The notes: generated by a model from the sequence alone, not told the origin. A stretch of 64,000 nucleotides of DNA from Liolophura sinensis (GCF_032854445.1 NC_088301.1:41101116-41165115), one strand, 5' to 3'. Numbered from the stretch's first letter, positions 1 through 17,400 are shown. Translations and numbers: made by a program.

Positions 1-1480
1 AAGGAATGAGGTAGGTGTGATGATGAGTACAGGTAAATGAGTGCTGCTGGATTGAAGTGGGACAGGTGATGATATTAATGAGTGCAAGGTAAATGGCATG
101 GAAAGTAAGGTGAGGATGGGACAGGTGTGAAGATGTTGATAAGTACAGGTAGACAGCATGAAGGTAAAGTGAGGGTGAGACAGGTGTGAAGTCATTGGTG
201 AGTGCAGGTAAGCTGTGGTTAGGGTGGGACAGGTGTGAAGGTGTTGATGGGTACTGGTAAACTGTAGAACTGTGGTTAGGGTGGGACAGGTGTGAAGGTG
301 TTGATGGGTACAGGTAAGCTGTAGAACTGTAGTTAGGATGGGACAGGTGTGAAGGTGTTGATGGGTACAGGCAAGTTGTAGAACTGTGGTTAGGGTGGGA
401 CAGGTGTGAAGGTGTTGATGAGTACAGGTAAGCTGTAGAACTGGGGTAAGGGTGGGACAGGTGTGAAGATGTTAATGAGTACTGGTAGATTGTGGAACTG
501 TGGTTAGGGTGGGGACAGGTGTGAAGGTGTTGATGAGTACTGGTAAACTGTAGAACTGTGGTTAGGGTGGCACAGGTGTGAAGATGTTGATGAGTACTGG
601 TAAACTGTAGAACTGTGGTTAGGGTGGGACAGGTGTGAAGGTGTTGATGAGTACAGGTAAGCTGTAGAACTGGGGTAAGGGGTGGGACAGGTGTGAAGGT
701 GTTGATGAGTACAGGTAAGCTGTAGAACTGGGGTAAGGGTGGGACAGGTGTGAAGATTGTTGATGAGTACTGGTAAACTGTAGAACTGTGGTTAGGGTGG
801 GACAGGTGTGAAGATGTTGATGAGTACAGGTGAACAGTAGAACTGTGGTTATGTTGGGGACTGGTATGGAGATGTTGATGAGTACTGGTAAATTGTTGAA
901 CTGTGGTTAGGGTGGGACAGGTGTGAAGATGTTGATGGGTACAGGTAATCAGTATGGAGGTAAGGTGATGCTGGGACAAGTGTGATGATGTTGATAGTAG
1001 AGGTAAACAGTATGGAGTAAGGTGAGGATGGGACAGGTGTGATGATGTTGATGGGTACAGGTAAACTGTAGAAACTGTGGTTAGGGTGGGACTGGTGCGA
1101 AGATGATTATGAGTACAGGTGAACCATAGAACTGTGGTTAGGGTGGACAGGTGTGAAGATGTTGATCAGTACAGGTGAACCGTAGAACTGCAGTTATGGT
1201 GGGACAGGTATGGAGATGTTGATGAGTACTGGTAAATTGTGGAACTGTGGGTTAGGGTGGGACAGGTGCAAAGATGCTGATGAGTACAGGTCAACCGTAG
1301 AACTGTGGTAGGGTGGGACAGACGCGAAGATGTTAATGAGTACAGGTGAACCGTTAGAACTGTGGTTAGGGTGGGACAGGTATAAAGATGTTGATGAGTA
1401 CTGGTAAATTGTGGAACTGCGGTTAGGTTTGGACAGGTGTGGAGATATTGGTGAGTACAGGTAAACAGTTACACTTGATC
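1..1480. repeat. 57-bp G-rich minisatellite (about 25 units)
   Basis: Units recur every 57 bp; for example the string GGGACAGGTGTGAAG starts near 226, 283 and 340. Each unit contains GTTAGGGTGGGACAGG followed by GATGAGTACAGGTAA and CTGTAGAACTG. Units at both edges are more diverged than those in the middle. The tract is cut by the window's left edge and ends near 1480. Because the dehydrogenase exons start at 2001 on the + strand, the tract may lie in one of that gene's introns, but the upstream exons are not visible. Confidence 0.95.
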
Positions 1481-2000
1481 ACCGAACTTCAGCCATTTCT
1501 ATTTTCTATTATGCAGCTTATTGTAATATTGGGTTATTGTGAAGTGTTTTGTACATTATAGAGTGGTATTGTATGAGTCTATTTTGTGTTGCAAATCCAT
1601 ATTGGATGAGACACCACAGGTGTCTTTTATAGTAAAAAAACTATAACAAGGGATTGCAATGAATACATTATGGATGTATATCTTATGCTTTATAGTACAT
1701 AATATGCACACACTAATTGTACCTGTCATATCATGTCAGTCCCAAACCCAGTATTACAATGAGATACCTCCATACTATCAGATAATATAGCATTCTCAGT
1801 GACATAGAATATATGAATTTTCTGCAGTATTTTGATTGTTTATTTATTTCATGGTGGGTGTTCTATTCAAGAATGTATTTGTTTGCTTGTAATTTTAATT
1901 TTTTAAAAATTATGACGGGAAACTGAGCAGAAGACTTGCTAGATACCTCACAAACCTCCAGGTACCTCACAAACCTCTAACCATGTTTGTTTCTTTGCAG
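1481..2000. other. Non-repetitive sequence before the first visible dehydrogenase exon
   Basis: I see no open frame or known motif here apart from the pyrimidine-rich acceptor that ends in TTCTTTGCAG at 2000. It is read as intron. Confidence 0.5.
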
Positions 2001-4577
<2,577 letters not shown>

Positions 4578-7500
4578 GAGAAATATGCCTCAATGATGAT
4601 TTACCTGTGATTTTAATTTAGCAACAATGATGAAATTGATGAGGTGTATCATTTAATGATGAAAATACCACAATGAAAATTGAGGACTTGAGTTGCATCT
4701 TACACAACATGCTAATACTCGGTAAATACTCCAGTTGTAAATTTGAGTGCGGAGGGTACAAATAACAACATTTATACATGTACCTGTAATTTAAAAGAAA
4801 AAAAATAGGTATAATCTGCTGATATAAACAATGAATTATTTTAAATACTACACTATGCTTTTTAGTATATCCAACTTTATAAGGGTTCTAATTGTTAAAT
4901 ATTACAGAGTTCTGATTGAGCTGAATTACTTTGTAAATGAAGTACAGATAACACTATATGATGTGATTGTTCCTCTGTACAGTCTGCCCTAATGCATGTT
5001 CACATCAGTCCAGTTCATACTTGGAAGACAAGATCTTGGGCCTTACAAAGCTCTTCATGACAACATAAATTGATGAAGACTATCACCATAGTAAATGCGC
5101 TTGAAGAAAATTGCTCAGCTTTGTAAAACGGCACCCAGGACCTACATGTATTCTAATAATGAGTAAGTCTGATAATGAACAGCTAAGGCCTTTTGATCTT
5201 GTCATTACCAAGTTTTGGATACCCTAATTCTTCTAATATTTGGGACAGATATTAGTAGCACCGAAAATATTATGTTCCTTTCCCAGTTTTTTTGAAAAGT
5301 AAAGATGTGAGTATGTTGTTCATTAGATTGTCCTACTATGTGAGAAATAAGAAACTAAATATTCCTGCTACAGCTACCTGTACATTGGCTGAAAATAGCA
5401 GACCAGGTGTCCCAAAAATTAGAAGTAGGGTAGTATTGAAAAGCCAGAAGTAATATACATTAGAACTCCAAAGAATATTTGAGTAGTTGTCATGTTGTTG
5501 TTTCTTTTTGTGAATGTCCCTGCTCGTCTTTCAGTGCCTATGATACACAAGACATGGGTTCAATCCTGGCCTTGGACAGGAAATTTGTAGAATTCCCGCT
5601 CTCACTGTTTGTTGGCCTTGGTAACTAAAATCACTTTGACGACACTAATGTGACTGTTTTATTAGTCTAATGCTTATTGAAGACCTCTATTCCCTCCACT
5701 AATAGGTATAGAAAAGTTGGTGCTTTACTCCTGGCTTGGGTTTCCTCCACAGTTAAAACTGACCGCTATCATGTAAGTGTAGAATCCTTCAGTATTAAGC
5801 AACAGTGAAAGAAATAAATTACCTTAGGTCATCTGAGACAATGTGCAGGTGAGAAAGCTGAATTTTTTTCTTTCAAAGAGTATTCAACATAATCATGAGC
5901 TGTTTCCAAATTAAGGTTTCTTCTCAAGTTTGCTCATCCACTCACTTGACCACTGCTCTTAGGAGTTGAACTGCAAGAACTTCATTTTAAGAACAAGACA
6001 CAAAAAAAATTTAATAACCAAATGCTATGTATTATGGCAAAGTAATCTGCACAAATATTGTGCTACTTTATTTATGAGATCGGAAATATCGAGCAAAAGC
6101 ATCATCAATCTGTTGTAAAAGGGACGGAATAAATGACTAATGTATTAGCAGCATATTAACATTAGAAAATGACATATACATACCTTAAAAAGATTAACAG
6201 ATGAACCTATTCTCTTTTACTATGGTTTCATAAAATTTATTCAGATAACTAACACCTATATGATGTGTATATTTAAAGTATCATATACTTGTGTGAGACC
6301 GTCATTAATTTTTCTGAAGGATGTACATGTAGTTGATTTGCTATATTTTGTTGACAAAGAACACCTTTTAACTGACTTTAGAAAAGATGCTTGAAATATA
6401 TTACTATCTGCAAAGGATTTATCTCAGGATCACAACCTATGTGTGTATATATGAAATAAATAGGTAAAAATAAATCTAACACAACATACTAGAATATTGC
6501 TTTATACATATCACAATTATTGTAAAATCTACAATACAAATGCCCATTGTACATACACACTACCGGTTTTGCTACCAATCTGATCAATTATCTAAAACAA
6601 ACATGTCATTTCTACCTTATTAATCCAAAATTAAAATCACTTCCACACACATGTACCTACTAAGTCTTGCACAAAAATTAACTTTGCGTACATCATTTCA
6701 AGGACAAAACACAGGGATATGCTGTACTTGTCGGTCCTTAGGCCTTCAAAGACATACATGTACACATGTATGTATAATGAAACCAAGGATTCTTCATCAG
6801 TGTTTGAGTGTTAACCTTGTAAGAATTAACCTTGTAAAAGCTGTTAATGCGATAAGAACTAGGGTTCTAAAATTTTTGCACCTGTAATCCACGTTTTCAA
6901 TCATTAAATGACAAAATCACTCAAAAAATCATATTGGAAAAGCAGTTCAGTTCCAGAATTACATAATGCATGTAAAACATATAACACATGTACTTTGTAT
7001 CAATAAATGTAGCTTCTGATATATAAATTCATACTCAAAACACAGCACAACAGATTAAACAAAATAAAAATTATTACTTGTACAACTTATTTACATGACA
7101 GTATTGCAATGTAACAAGCTTGAAATGAAAGGAATACACAGCCTTTAGAATGTCTAGATAATGAGCAAAAGAAGTGAGAATCCAATTTTAATTTTGCCAT
7201 TTTAAAAACAAATTAAGGTCAAAATTTATCATGGTGAAAAAATATGACCATTTAATCCACTATCCTGTGAAAAACCAAAGCATGTGGATAACTCAGTATG
7301 TGATGCTTGTAAACTGTTTTCTGAAAAATGGCTGTTCATATTTAATACCTGAAGTTTTGGTGCCCTTTGTGGGTTATTGTACATGTAGATATTGCACAAA
7401 ATTTCTGCCTTACTCATAAACTCATGGAGTAACAAATAAAATAACAGCTAAAATAGATCATGTTTAGGCTAAATAATGCTAAAATGCATGCAGTCCATAG

Positions 7501-8434
7501 TAACAATGCTAAAATGCATGCAGTCCACAGTAACAATACTAAAATGTTAAGAGCATCATGCATGCTAAATGTAGGGAGTGCAAACTAAGACCATCATTCT
7601 AGTGACTTGTGATGTACATGTACAATGATGTAACTAATGACTGATCACTCCTGAAGTGCTATTTAGTTTCTAGTTACAGTTGTACAATGAGTAACCTGCC
7701 ACATACATGTATGTAAACACTTAGTCACTGAAAAGCAGGCTGGAAATGCAGTCGAGTTCCAGAATTACTTAATGCATGCATTACTTAATTACTTAAACCT
7801 AAACTTCTGTAATGCTCAATGAGATGTAGGCAAATTTCAGTTAAATGAGAGAATATGGTGACAGTAGCATACAAGTTTGTACCTGAAGGTTTGTCACGGG
7901 GGAACAAATCAAGGTAATAATGCAAGCATAAAAACTTATGGTAAGTGCTGCAATGTGATGACAAATGAGCAGTGGTAAGTTCTGAACTGGTGACTTAATT
8001 GATATAGAGTTCCTTGAGGAGAGAATAATCCAAAAGTACAAAATAAACAAAGTCATGACAATACAGTTTCTAACAAAACAATCCATGAATTCAAACCTGA
8101 AACAAAACCTGAAAACATGAATTCTTAATTAAGCTCTCTCATGGGGAATGCATACCGAGATTATACAGAGACTACATTTACTCAAAGACTTGAACAAAAA
8201 ATATCTAATTCTTCGTCATTTTCAAGGTGATGGCAAAGAAAGTCCCTTTCCCACTGCCCCAAATCAACAATTCTACTACTTGAAAATATCACAAGTTCAG
8301 ACTAAGATAATGAGTAATGCAAACCATCAAGGAAAACGAAAGGACATCAACCTTCAGTATTTATGTTCTGTCATGAAATGGTTGAAAGTCTGTGGACGGT
8401 CATGAAGTGGTGCTCCTGGCCAGGCATGGTGGGG
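4578..8434. other. Convergent 3' region between the dehydrogenase gene (+) and PTPDC1 (-)
   Basis: It should contain the 3' UTRs of both genes. AATAAA hexamers on the + strand occur near 5812, 6132, 6453 and 6998, but I cannot say which is used. A weak old SINE-like stretch (TGGGTTTCCTCC, CATGTAAGTGTAGAATCCTTC) ends near 5820. Two and a half 33-bp units containing AATGCTAAAATGCATGCAGT lie at 7475-7546. No convincing coding exon was found. Confidence 0.6.
7475..7546. repeat. 33-bp tandem repeat, 2.5 units
   Basis: The block AATGCTAAAATGCATGCAGT followed by CCAYAGTAAC is repeated, then a partial third unit follows. Confidence 0.8.
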
Positions 8435-11400
8435 CTAATGCCCGTTGGCAGGCACAGATTGGGACGAGTGTTGTGGCTTCACCTGGCGTTGTTCCACCAG
8501 GTCAAGCAGTTTGTAAAAGAAGTGGAATAGCTTTTTGGCAGCACTGCCCTTCAGCTCTCCCCAGTGGTCGGGCTTGTGTGGCGTGGGAGAGAGGACTGGA
8601 TCATGTCGCACAGTCTTGTGGGTCAGGTGTGACAGCAGAATCTCAAAGACCCGATCCTCCAACTCCTCCTCGAGGGGCTGAAGGTGAACTAAAACCTTCA
8701 TCAAGTACTCCACAGTCACACAAATACCCTGTAACAAAGAAGTGTTGGTCAATAGATGTGCAAGAAACATGAAATAAAGCAGTCTTCCAGCAGAAAACTT
8801 CTACTCTATTCAAAAGAAAAACAAAGCAGTTGTTAATCTGACTTGAGTACATTGATTTCCTTCAAAAAGAAAAAAGGTGAAACGCCTTCATTTGGTTCAA
8901 CCATTTTTATACTGAAATGAGGAACCTGTAACTCTCTTTCTGGAGTTCAACAAAGATATTGCTGATATATATTGATATAAGCACTCTTTGTTCTTTGCTG
9001 TAATAGATCACCCTTGAGTGTTACACACAAAATGATCATTATCTCTAGCTGTCTTCTCGCACAATATTAGCATAAGAGTATGCAGTATTTGATGTAGCTT
9101 TGATTTATGACGGATATTTATGAAGTATCACCTTTTCCAGTCTCTTCAAACCAACATCAGGATCATCCACATGATCTAGGAGCGTGCTGATGTCCTGTGC
9201 TCTCAGAACAGGTTCCTGTCAAACATGAACATTTAGTTATTTGATTAGAGTTTTGTACTGTGCTCAAGAATATTTCACTTAAATGGTGGTGGCCAGTATT
9301 ATTATGGTAGGAAACCAGGCAGGGTCAGGTGGAAAAACACAGCTATCTGCAGGTTGCTGGCCACATACGATTCAAGAGGAAGCCAGAATGAGACTGACTT
9401 GAAATCAGTGATCCCATTGGTGAGAGACACCTGGGTCTGTGTACTGTGCTATCACGTTAACAATCAGACCAACAGGCCCCCGAAACGTGAACAAATCCTT
9501 AATGTCAACATATTAATGATCATTTATTTGACAGCAAGTCGAAATTCCAATACACTGGCCACTTTACCAACTATGCAAATATTTATACAGATAGACTTCT
9601 CCTGACCAAATCTGCCAGAAATTCAGGTCTTCCATCACACAAAATAGCAAATTCTGAAGATCAGTACCATCAAACAACATACATGTAGCTCAGAAATTTC
9701 CTGATTATACTGAAATAGATCCATCAATGATTATTCATGCAATGAATATGTTATATACTAACATTCTTCTACTCAGATAAATGTTGAAAGAAAAGAAAAT
9801 CTCAAGATGTTATTAAATATTCAAAAGTTTTTTGGTACTTCACGAACACTGATTCACGACTACTCAAATTTTGTTCTTATTGTGTGGCACTGTTACAGGT
9901 CCCCTTATTGAGAGGCACCATTAGTAGTCCCCTTATTGTGAGGCACTGTTAGCAGTCCCCTTATTGTGACGCACTGCTAGAGGAGTTCCTTTTTGGACAG
10001 TGTTGTTACCTTTCATTCAAGAGAACAAGTTAGATGACTAAGATCTAATCACTTGTACAATTACCTATTATTTTAGATCAAGGGCTGAATAAGATTTCTG
10101 TGAATAGTTTTTGTGAGTTGGTTCATATCTTAAAAACAAGATATGAACCAACTCACAAAACTTATACACAGAAATCTTATTTGGCCCTTGACCTAAAATA
10201 TGAACCAACCCATAAAAAAATAAATATACAACTGTTATTTACTGGTAAAGTTAAAAAGTCAATGTTTCTTAAATCTTATACAGGTATCTGTACCTTAAGA
10301 TGGTTAAGCCAGTCCCAGAGCAAACCGCTCAGAACCAGAGGGTCATTCTCCTCGGACAGTTGCTGCCAGGCTTTGTCAGAAGCGTTCAGTTCCTCCTGCA
10401 ACAAGATGTCTCTTTCAACCAAGGCTGGCAATATCTCAATTTACCTTAATTCTTCAACCTTTTCTGCAACCAATATTTTTAAACTATTCTAAGAAAACTG
10501 TGGGGCTAATTGTATGCATTAATTCCACTGAAAAAGTGCTTTATTGGTTGAAATGGTTAAAGATTAACAGTACTTATGTTTGGTGTACGTGGGTTATGAC
10601 CCCAAACAGTTTCACTTTGAAGTTTTGAACCCACACAAATCGTACAGCTGTTTTCATGGAGAATCATGAGAAATACAATGTTTTTAGCTGTTTATTGTAA
10701 GTGAATGCTGAAGACATATTTTAGATATCACATACCTCTAATTCAATGAGTTTTTCTTTCACAGCAGCTGTGTCATAAACACCTACAGCCAAGGCCTCCG
10801 CAACCTCATTCCTGGCTGCAATCCCTGGCTTCCCTGACTCCAAGGGTGCCCCTGTCTCAAGGATTGGTAAACTGACATCGTCCTTTTCCGTGTCATCATC
10901 CTCACAGTACCCGTTTGTGAAAGGCTGATCGGGGTCGATTTTGTTGAGCTGTTGATCCGACTTGGAGTGGGAAAGGCCTGGTGACAGTCCCTTTTCTGTC
11001 AGCTCCAACATGCTGTGGCTCTTATGAAGAGAGACAGGAAGGTGAAGGACATCGCTTTGTAATCCTGATGCTGCAACAGGCTTGGTTTTTCGGATTTCTG
11101 ATGTTACACTGGACGGGGTGCTCGAGCGTGAAATCACATGTTGGCAGCCACTCAGCTCTAACAGGCGTTCACAGACCACAAATATAATCTGCAACAACAG
11201 AAATCATCAAGGAATGACTGCTATTCCAGGCTTTTTACATCAGATGGCTCAAAGTTTACTAAGACCAAAATTACGTTGCCCCTAATATGGCAGTGGGCCG
11301 GATATATTTTCAAGAAAACTGAGAAACACCCACTAAGTGTATGATTTGCATTCTGACTGACATATATACTCCACAACCCATGCAAGCACAATGGTGGGCT

Positions 11401-14400
11401 GTCAAGTGTATTTAGATGATGAAGAATAAAGTGAAAGCAAATCAGAGGAATACATTCTTACCTTTGGTAAGTATTTCAATCTCCTTGACTCATAACCATG
11501 AAGTATATGTCTCTGTCGATTTAGAAACTGATTGAAAGTGAACTCATGTGCTTCTTTGGAGCTGCAATTAAATGCATAACCAAATATATGAATAACCACA
11601 TCCAGATTCTGCAGAATCAGTAACATACAGTACACAGTAGCATAAATTCTGAAGATTAGTAATAATGTTCAAACAAAATGAATGGACTTTTTACATGCAT
11701 CTTTTTTGACAGGACGGATGTACTTTTTCCAGTGACAAGACAATCCTCTAATAACTTTTCATGGAGCTCGGACACCTCAAATTTATTTATTTATTGCATT
11801 GGTGTTTCACACCATACTCAAGAATATACACTATGGTGGGAGGAAACAAGGCAGCACGACCATGTTGCTATGTTGCTAGCAGACCTCACATACGGCCGGA
11901 CAGAAACCTTAAAATGTAAGTAGCTTCATATCCGGTAACTTGTTTGTTGGTTTTCGTCAGGTGTCTCATTTACATATAGCAGAATAGAGTCAAAGTCATG
12001 ATACTCTTAGAGCTGCCTCACATGGGCAGTGCATTAATACACCAGGCCTGACACCCCCACCTAGTCATAGTTTCTTGTCTCTGAGCTTACTTGCTCCTAA
12101 AAAGGGGCTCTACTTGGACACAAAGTAATAAGCAGTACTATCAAGGTGTTCATATGGACTGAACCCACATATTACAATCTGGAAAAGTAAACCACTTTGC
12201 CACTGCAGGCTCCAAACTATTTCATGGGCAGAGCGAAGACAAGGTGAAAGTGACAGTTCAAGCAGCATTTCCTGCCAAGTCACAAGATGCAAATGTTACA
12301 AAAACTATAACCATGTAGAAACAACATGAATTATTACATTAGAGCAAAATTAGAGCAAATTTACTGCTACAAAGAAAAGCGCAAGTACACAACAAGAGAA
12401 TCATGCATAGGTCTGCCACTGTTACATTTACTGTGACCATCACAAGTTAATCTATGTATACATGTACTGTATGCACGTAACTCAGAAAAAAGTACATACA
12501 CAACCCTTATTCTTGCCACATTTTAACTGCTACCATATTAATGAGTATGTAGTTTTATCTACTTTCCCTCACCCATACTCCACCTTATGGTTAATTTAGA
12601 GCCTAAATTAAGTTCCACATTGGCATTACAATTACCAAGCATCAAGTTTAAAAAGAGGAATCACAGTATGTACCATATTTATGATACACTGGGACAACTA
12701 TATTCATGTACAAAAATCGACAATATGCAATGAAGTCTTACATTTTTATAGTAGTTACTCAGGCATCTTAGATAAGAACCAAAAATAACAGCTTGACTGA
12801 CATTCTATTTTTTCTGTTTCTGATTTCTGTTTTGGTTAACCACAACACTCTAGAAAGCATGCTATTAGATAGACAACTACTGTATTTAAGAGACAAGCGA
12901 AATCTCAAACGGCTTTGTCTTACAAGTTGGCAGCATGGTTATACAGGATAATTATACAGCACTAAGAGAAGGCGAATATTGAGCAAGAGATCACATGGCT
13001 ATTCTTGTTAAAAGCAATTAGCAGGAGGTGTATTTGTTACAAACTCTGAGTTTTATGCATAACAGCTGTTACACATACACTGGCAGAAAACTTTCCTGGA
13101 CAAGCAAAGAGCTGAAAATAAAACAACACCATGGGACAGTCAATACATGCGATGTATATACATGCAAACAGTGAAATAACCACAAACAGTGAAATAACCA
13201 CAATGTACATGTATGTGCTGAGTGCATATCTTTGCCAAAACAAGAAATGCTGTGTGAAAACTGAAACCTCTCCACAACCTTTGTAATACTGGCAAAAAGG
13301 GGCATTCATACAGAAACTATAATTATAACAATGAAATACACATTCTGTATTTGGATGGGGTTTTAAAGTTACATCCACAATATATATATACACTTGTTGA
13401 TTCTGTAGAATTTGGTTTTTGAGTGTCTACATATGGCCGCATGGATTCACAGGCACACAGTTGTTATGTGTCACAGCAAGGATGAACAGTTGTTAACCTG
13501 TACCACACAACGAGTGGTCATTCATTGCTAGGCCCAGCTGTCTGTGGGAAGGTCTTGCAACAACCTGCGGATGGTCATGGGTTCCCCCCAGGCTCTACCC
13601 CGTTTCCTCCCACCATAATGCTGGCCAAAGTCGTACAAGTGAAATATTCTTGAGCATAGCGTAAAACACAATTCAAATAAATAAATAAATAAATTCAGTA
13701 CTAGGAAGTTATGAGCCTGGTGGTTCCTTACAGTAGCTGTTTTGGCAAAGCTGTCATATTCTGAAAGCCTATAGCTATGACAGTTCAAGGATTTCAGCTA
13801 CTTTATATGTCACGTTAGGTGGCACTAAGCAGGTGGTTGTTCACTATCAGGGAATAACTGCACAATAATATTAAATGAAAGTTTTGTACAAATGTCTTCT
13901 GCACTCCTTTAACCCATGACTTCTTTCAATGGCTGATATAAAATCACATGAAATCGTGATTTTAATCACAATATAAGTTACTATGTTGTAAAGACGCCAT
14001 TGCCTTACCGTGATGCAAAGACCACCCTTAGTGGGGTGAGATATTGCCCAAACTCCTGGACACACTGGACCTGAGTACTGGTCTGAATGGCATTAGGACT
14101 GTATTGTAAAGAAAAATGTATGCATTTCATGAAATGACAACTGAATTATACCCCTGCAATGTTAATGATATATAAGCAAAATACAGCCACTGGCCTTCAC
14201 CAAAGGTCACTGATCGAGTATAAGTAAGCCCCTACTCCCCACGGAGAGTTTACGACTTAAACAACAGCCCTCGCAAGGCATCATGGCATACAGTTTTCAA
14301 AAATGCATCTGAAAATATGGAGAAGTTACAGTATTTTACCGAAAGTTTATGTCAAATTTGTTCATATTATTCCGTTCACAACACTTCAAAAGAGTGATTT

Positions 14401-17400
14401 ATTGATGAGAAGTCATATTTTACCAGTTACGTGCAACAATTTGTCAGCTATCACACCGTTGTCGCTGCTCTGGTCTTACTCTCTATGCTGTACATCTTAA
14501 TTATATTATTACTGTAGGGTATGAAAAAAGGTCATAAAATTTTTCTCACAGAGAAACTACTCACCGTTTACTGCGGACATAATGAATAGCTTCATTGGGA
14601 TTCATTCTGTTGGTGAAGACTAGATAACAGGAAATCAGCACACCTGTTCTCCCTTCAAAACATAAAGATCACACGAAATAAACTGTGTAACTATTCAATT
14701 TATTCAAAATCTAGCACTGCCTCATTGCATGTTGATCTTTGGATGTTTCATTATAAACAGAACTACAAGGTACATCTATGAGAAAATTACATATCAGTGC
14801 AACATTCAGACTTTCATGCAAATATATTCAAGCCCATTTAATAATTAATCCAAAATATATAATACATTATATGAGAGAGTATTCTTTGGTCTATTTAGGC
14901 CCAATACCTCACTGTTTAGTAGAGGTTCATCACAACTGGGGGTTTACACACAGTCACATAACACAGAACTCTCCAGCGATGTGTTCCACTTATTCCATCA
15001 GCTACCACACGGACAGTGACTTAACATGACCTCTGGGACTCCACACTGTGTCTTCCAGGGGACACGGAATCCATTCACCAATGGCAGTCTCATAAATGAG
15101 TGGAACACACCCCTCTCATATTTTATAGCATTGTCATCTTGGGCCAATTTCATCAAGGGCTTGTAACTGTTATAGAAGTTAAATGTCAGTGAAGCTATGA
15201 GATCTTCTAGAGGCGACCCCCAAGCCGTGCAATTACAAGTAGCAAAGTCTGTGCCAGTGATACATCATCTATCTAAAATTGCTTGGACAGTTATGTTGTT
15301 TTGATACCAATTACTCCCATGGAATATTTTGGGAGAGCTATCATTTGCATGGGGCAAGCATTTCATCAAAATAGAGCTATTGACTGACCTAATCCTGCAT
15401 GGCAATGGATGGCCACCTTTCCTTGCATGACAGCAAACTGCATGACTTTCACCATGTTCAGGATTGTGCTCAGTGAGGCCACCCCATAGTCAGGCCTGTA
15501 AGAAGGAAGATTAAAACTGGGTGCTCATACCTGCAGTTAGATTCACTTGGTCACACAGCAAGTAACGCTTGATGAGCAACGTGAACACAGGTACAAACCT
15601 GCATCGAACCACAGTAGCAAGATTATTTGTAAGACATTTTCATCTACAGCAAGGCTGATTCACAAATATATATAAAAAGCTTGGTCAGAGTCTAGGCCTG
15701 TTGTTGAAATCTGTACATTTTAAAGTAAAGATAGAATCATGTCTTCTTCTATTAAAAACAAATGGTAACATTTTATATTATTAGTTGTTATATAACAAAC
15801 GGTAACACCTGGTTAAGTCTCAAATAACTTTAGCTCAGTCGATTCCTGGTCATAACTAGTATTCTGTCAAAGTGTATATATGTTGTATTAATAAATGATT
15901 CCATTCAAATGCAAGTCTTAATTCCTAAATCCTATGATAAATATTCATATATTGTTTTGATTTATTGTTGCTTACAGCCATTTATACAACTACTACAAAC
16001 TTCAGGGAATACCACACAGGAGTGCTCTGCCAATTGCTTCTTGCCATCAAGGCCCTATGAACACTGAAATCAGGAAAATCTTCAAAATTCCTTGTGCAAA
16101 AATGGGATTCAACCAATGTTTCTTGTGAAGAAGAATCCCAAAATAAATAGGGCAGCACTATCCTATGGGAATACTTGCATGACAATCTCCTGGTTGAAAC
16201 TTACCAGCCAAAGTTGTAGAAAAACACTGAAACATAAAACAAAAGACATCTTAAACAAAAAACAAAACGAAACAAAAACAAATGCTCTCCACAGAAGAAA
16301 TGGAGAAACTTTATATAAAGATGACAGTATCTGAGGTTTCATTTTTAAAATTAAAAAAGAAAAATAGTTAACGACTTGAGCCCCCTATGGAAGTATTCAC
16401 ATTGAGAAATATTGAGAAGCTCACCATCATTGTCCATGAAAAGCTGAGGGTTATAGGAGAAGCCACTCTCATCTAGATGCTCCCCACAACTTGCATGTTC
16501 TCCTGGTTTCTGGATGTTTATCACAGACTTGATACCCGCTCTACAACCAAATAGTAAGTAAATAAAACACTGAAATACTTCACACACGTACCACTGTGGT
16601 TTTAAAAAGGAAGTCGTATAAAATAAATAATATGCACACTAGGCAAAGTTTATTATTCAATGTATGAGAGTAGATTAAATGCAAATCACAGTTTTCAAAC
16701 ATGTCATAAAAAGAGGCACAAAAATTTAGACGATAGTGACGTCAAGAGAAACAAGAGCAATCTCTACTAAACAGACCCATCTTAAATCCAAGAAAAAATA
16801 TTTATTGGGCTTAAAAAAAGGTTCAGAAATGGAAGGGATTGGGCATAGTATATATCGGCACTGAGAAACCAGTATATAAATACATGAAATATTTACACGC
16901 TAGACAAACTGAAAAAAAATACTCACTCTTTAAACTGGTCGATTATTTTGTAAGTTTCAATTCCCTGTGTACTTGGCCTGGCCATGGCTAGTATATTATC
17001 TGTCACCCTAAAACACACACACAAACAACATGAGATGTCTGCACATTAATGAACTACTGAAGAAAGCATATCCAGCTTCGCCTTGATGAATTATTTATTA
17101 AACATAAGTTTCTCTCATGGAATTTGATACTGACGGAATTGCACTGGTGTTAATTAGGAATACTTCATTATGGTATCCCAAGTTACAAAGGGGCACACAT
17201 TTTCAAAATTATAAAACAAAACATAAATTAGTTCATTAATTTATATGGTGTTTGTCATTCAAAATTCAACATGTTAAATACACATATACAAAGGATATCA
17301 GCACTTAGCAATGTATCACTACAGTTGTATGCTTAGTGCTGGAGGTGTTTTATGAAGTGTGGCACATTTTTTTATCAATATGTGTTAAAAGCTACACTAC

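Noticed and set aside
1-1480. Telomere or subtelomeric array
   Set aside because: TTAGGG occurs only once per 57-bp unit and the tract is followed by ordinary gene exons, so it is a minisatellite.
8392-8772. 126-codon + strand frame
   Set aside because: It is the shadow of the last PTPDC1 exon on the opposite strand, which has strong family similarity.
10100-10492. 130-codon + strand frame
   Set aside because: It covers the hairpin, a PTPDC1 exon in antisense and a MITE-like element, so it is a chance frame.
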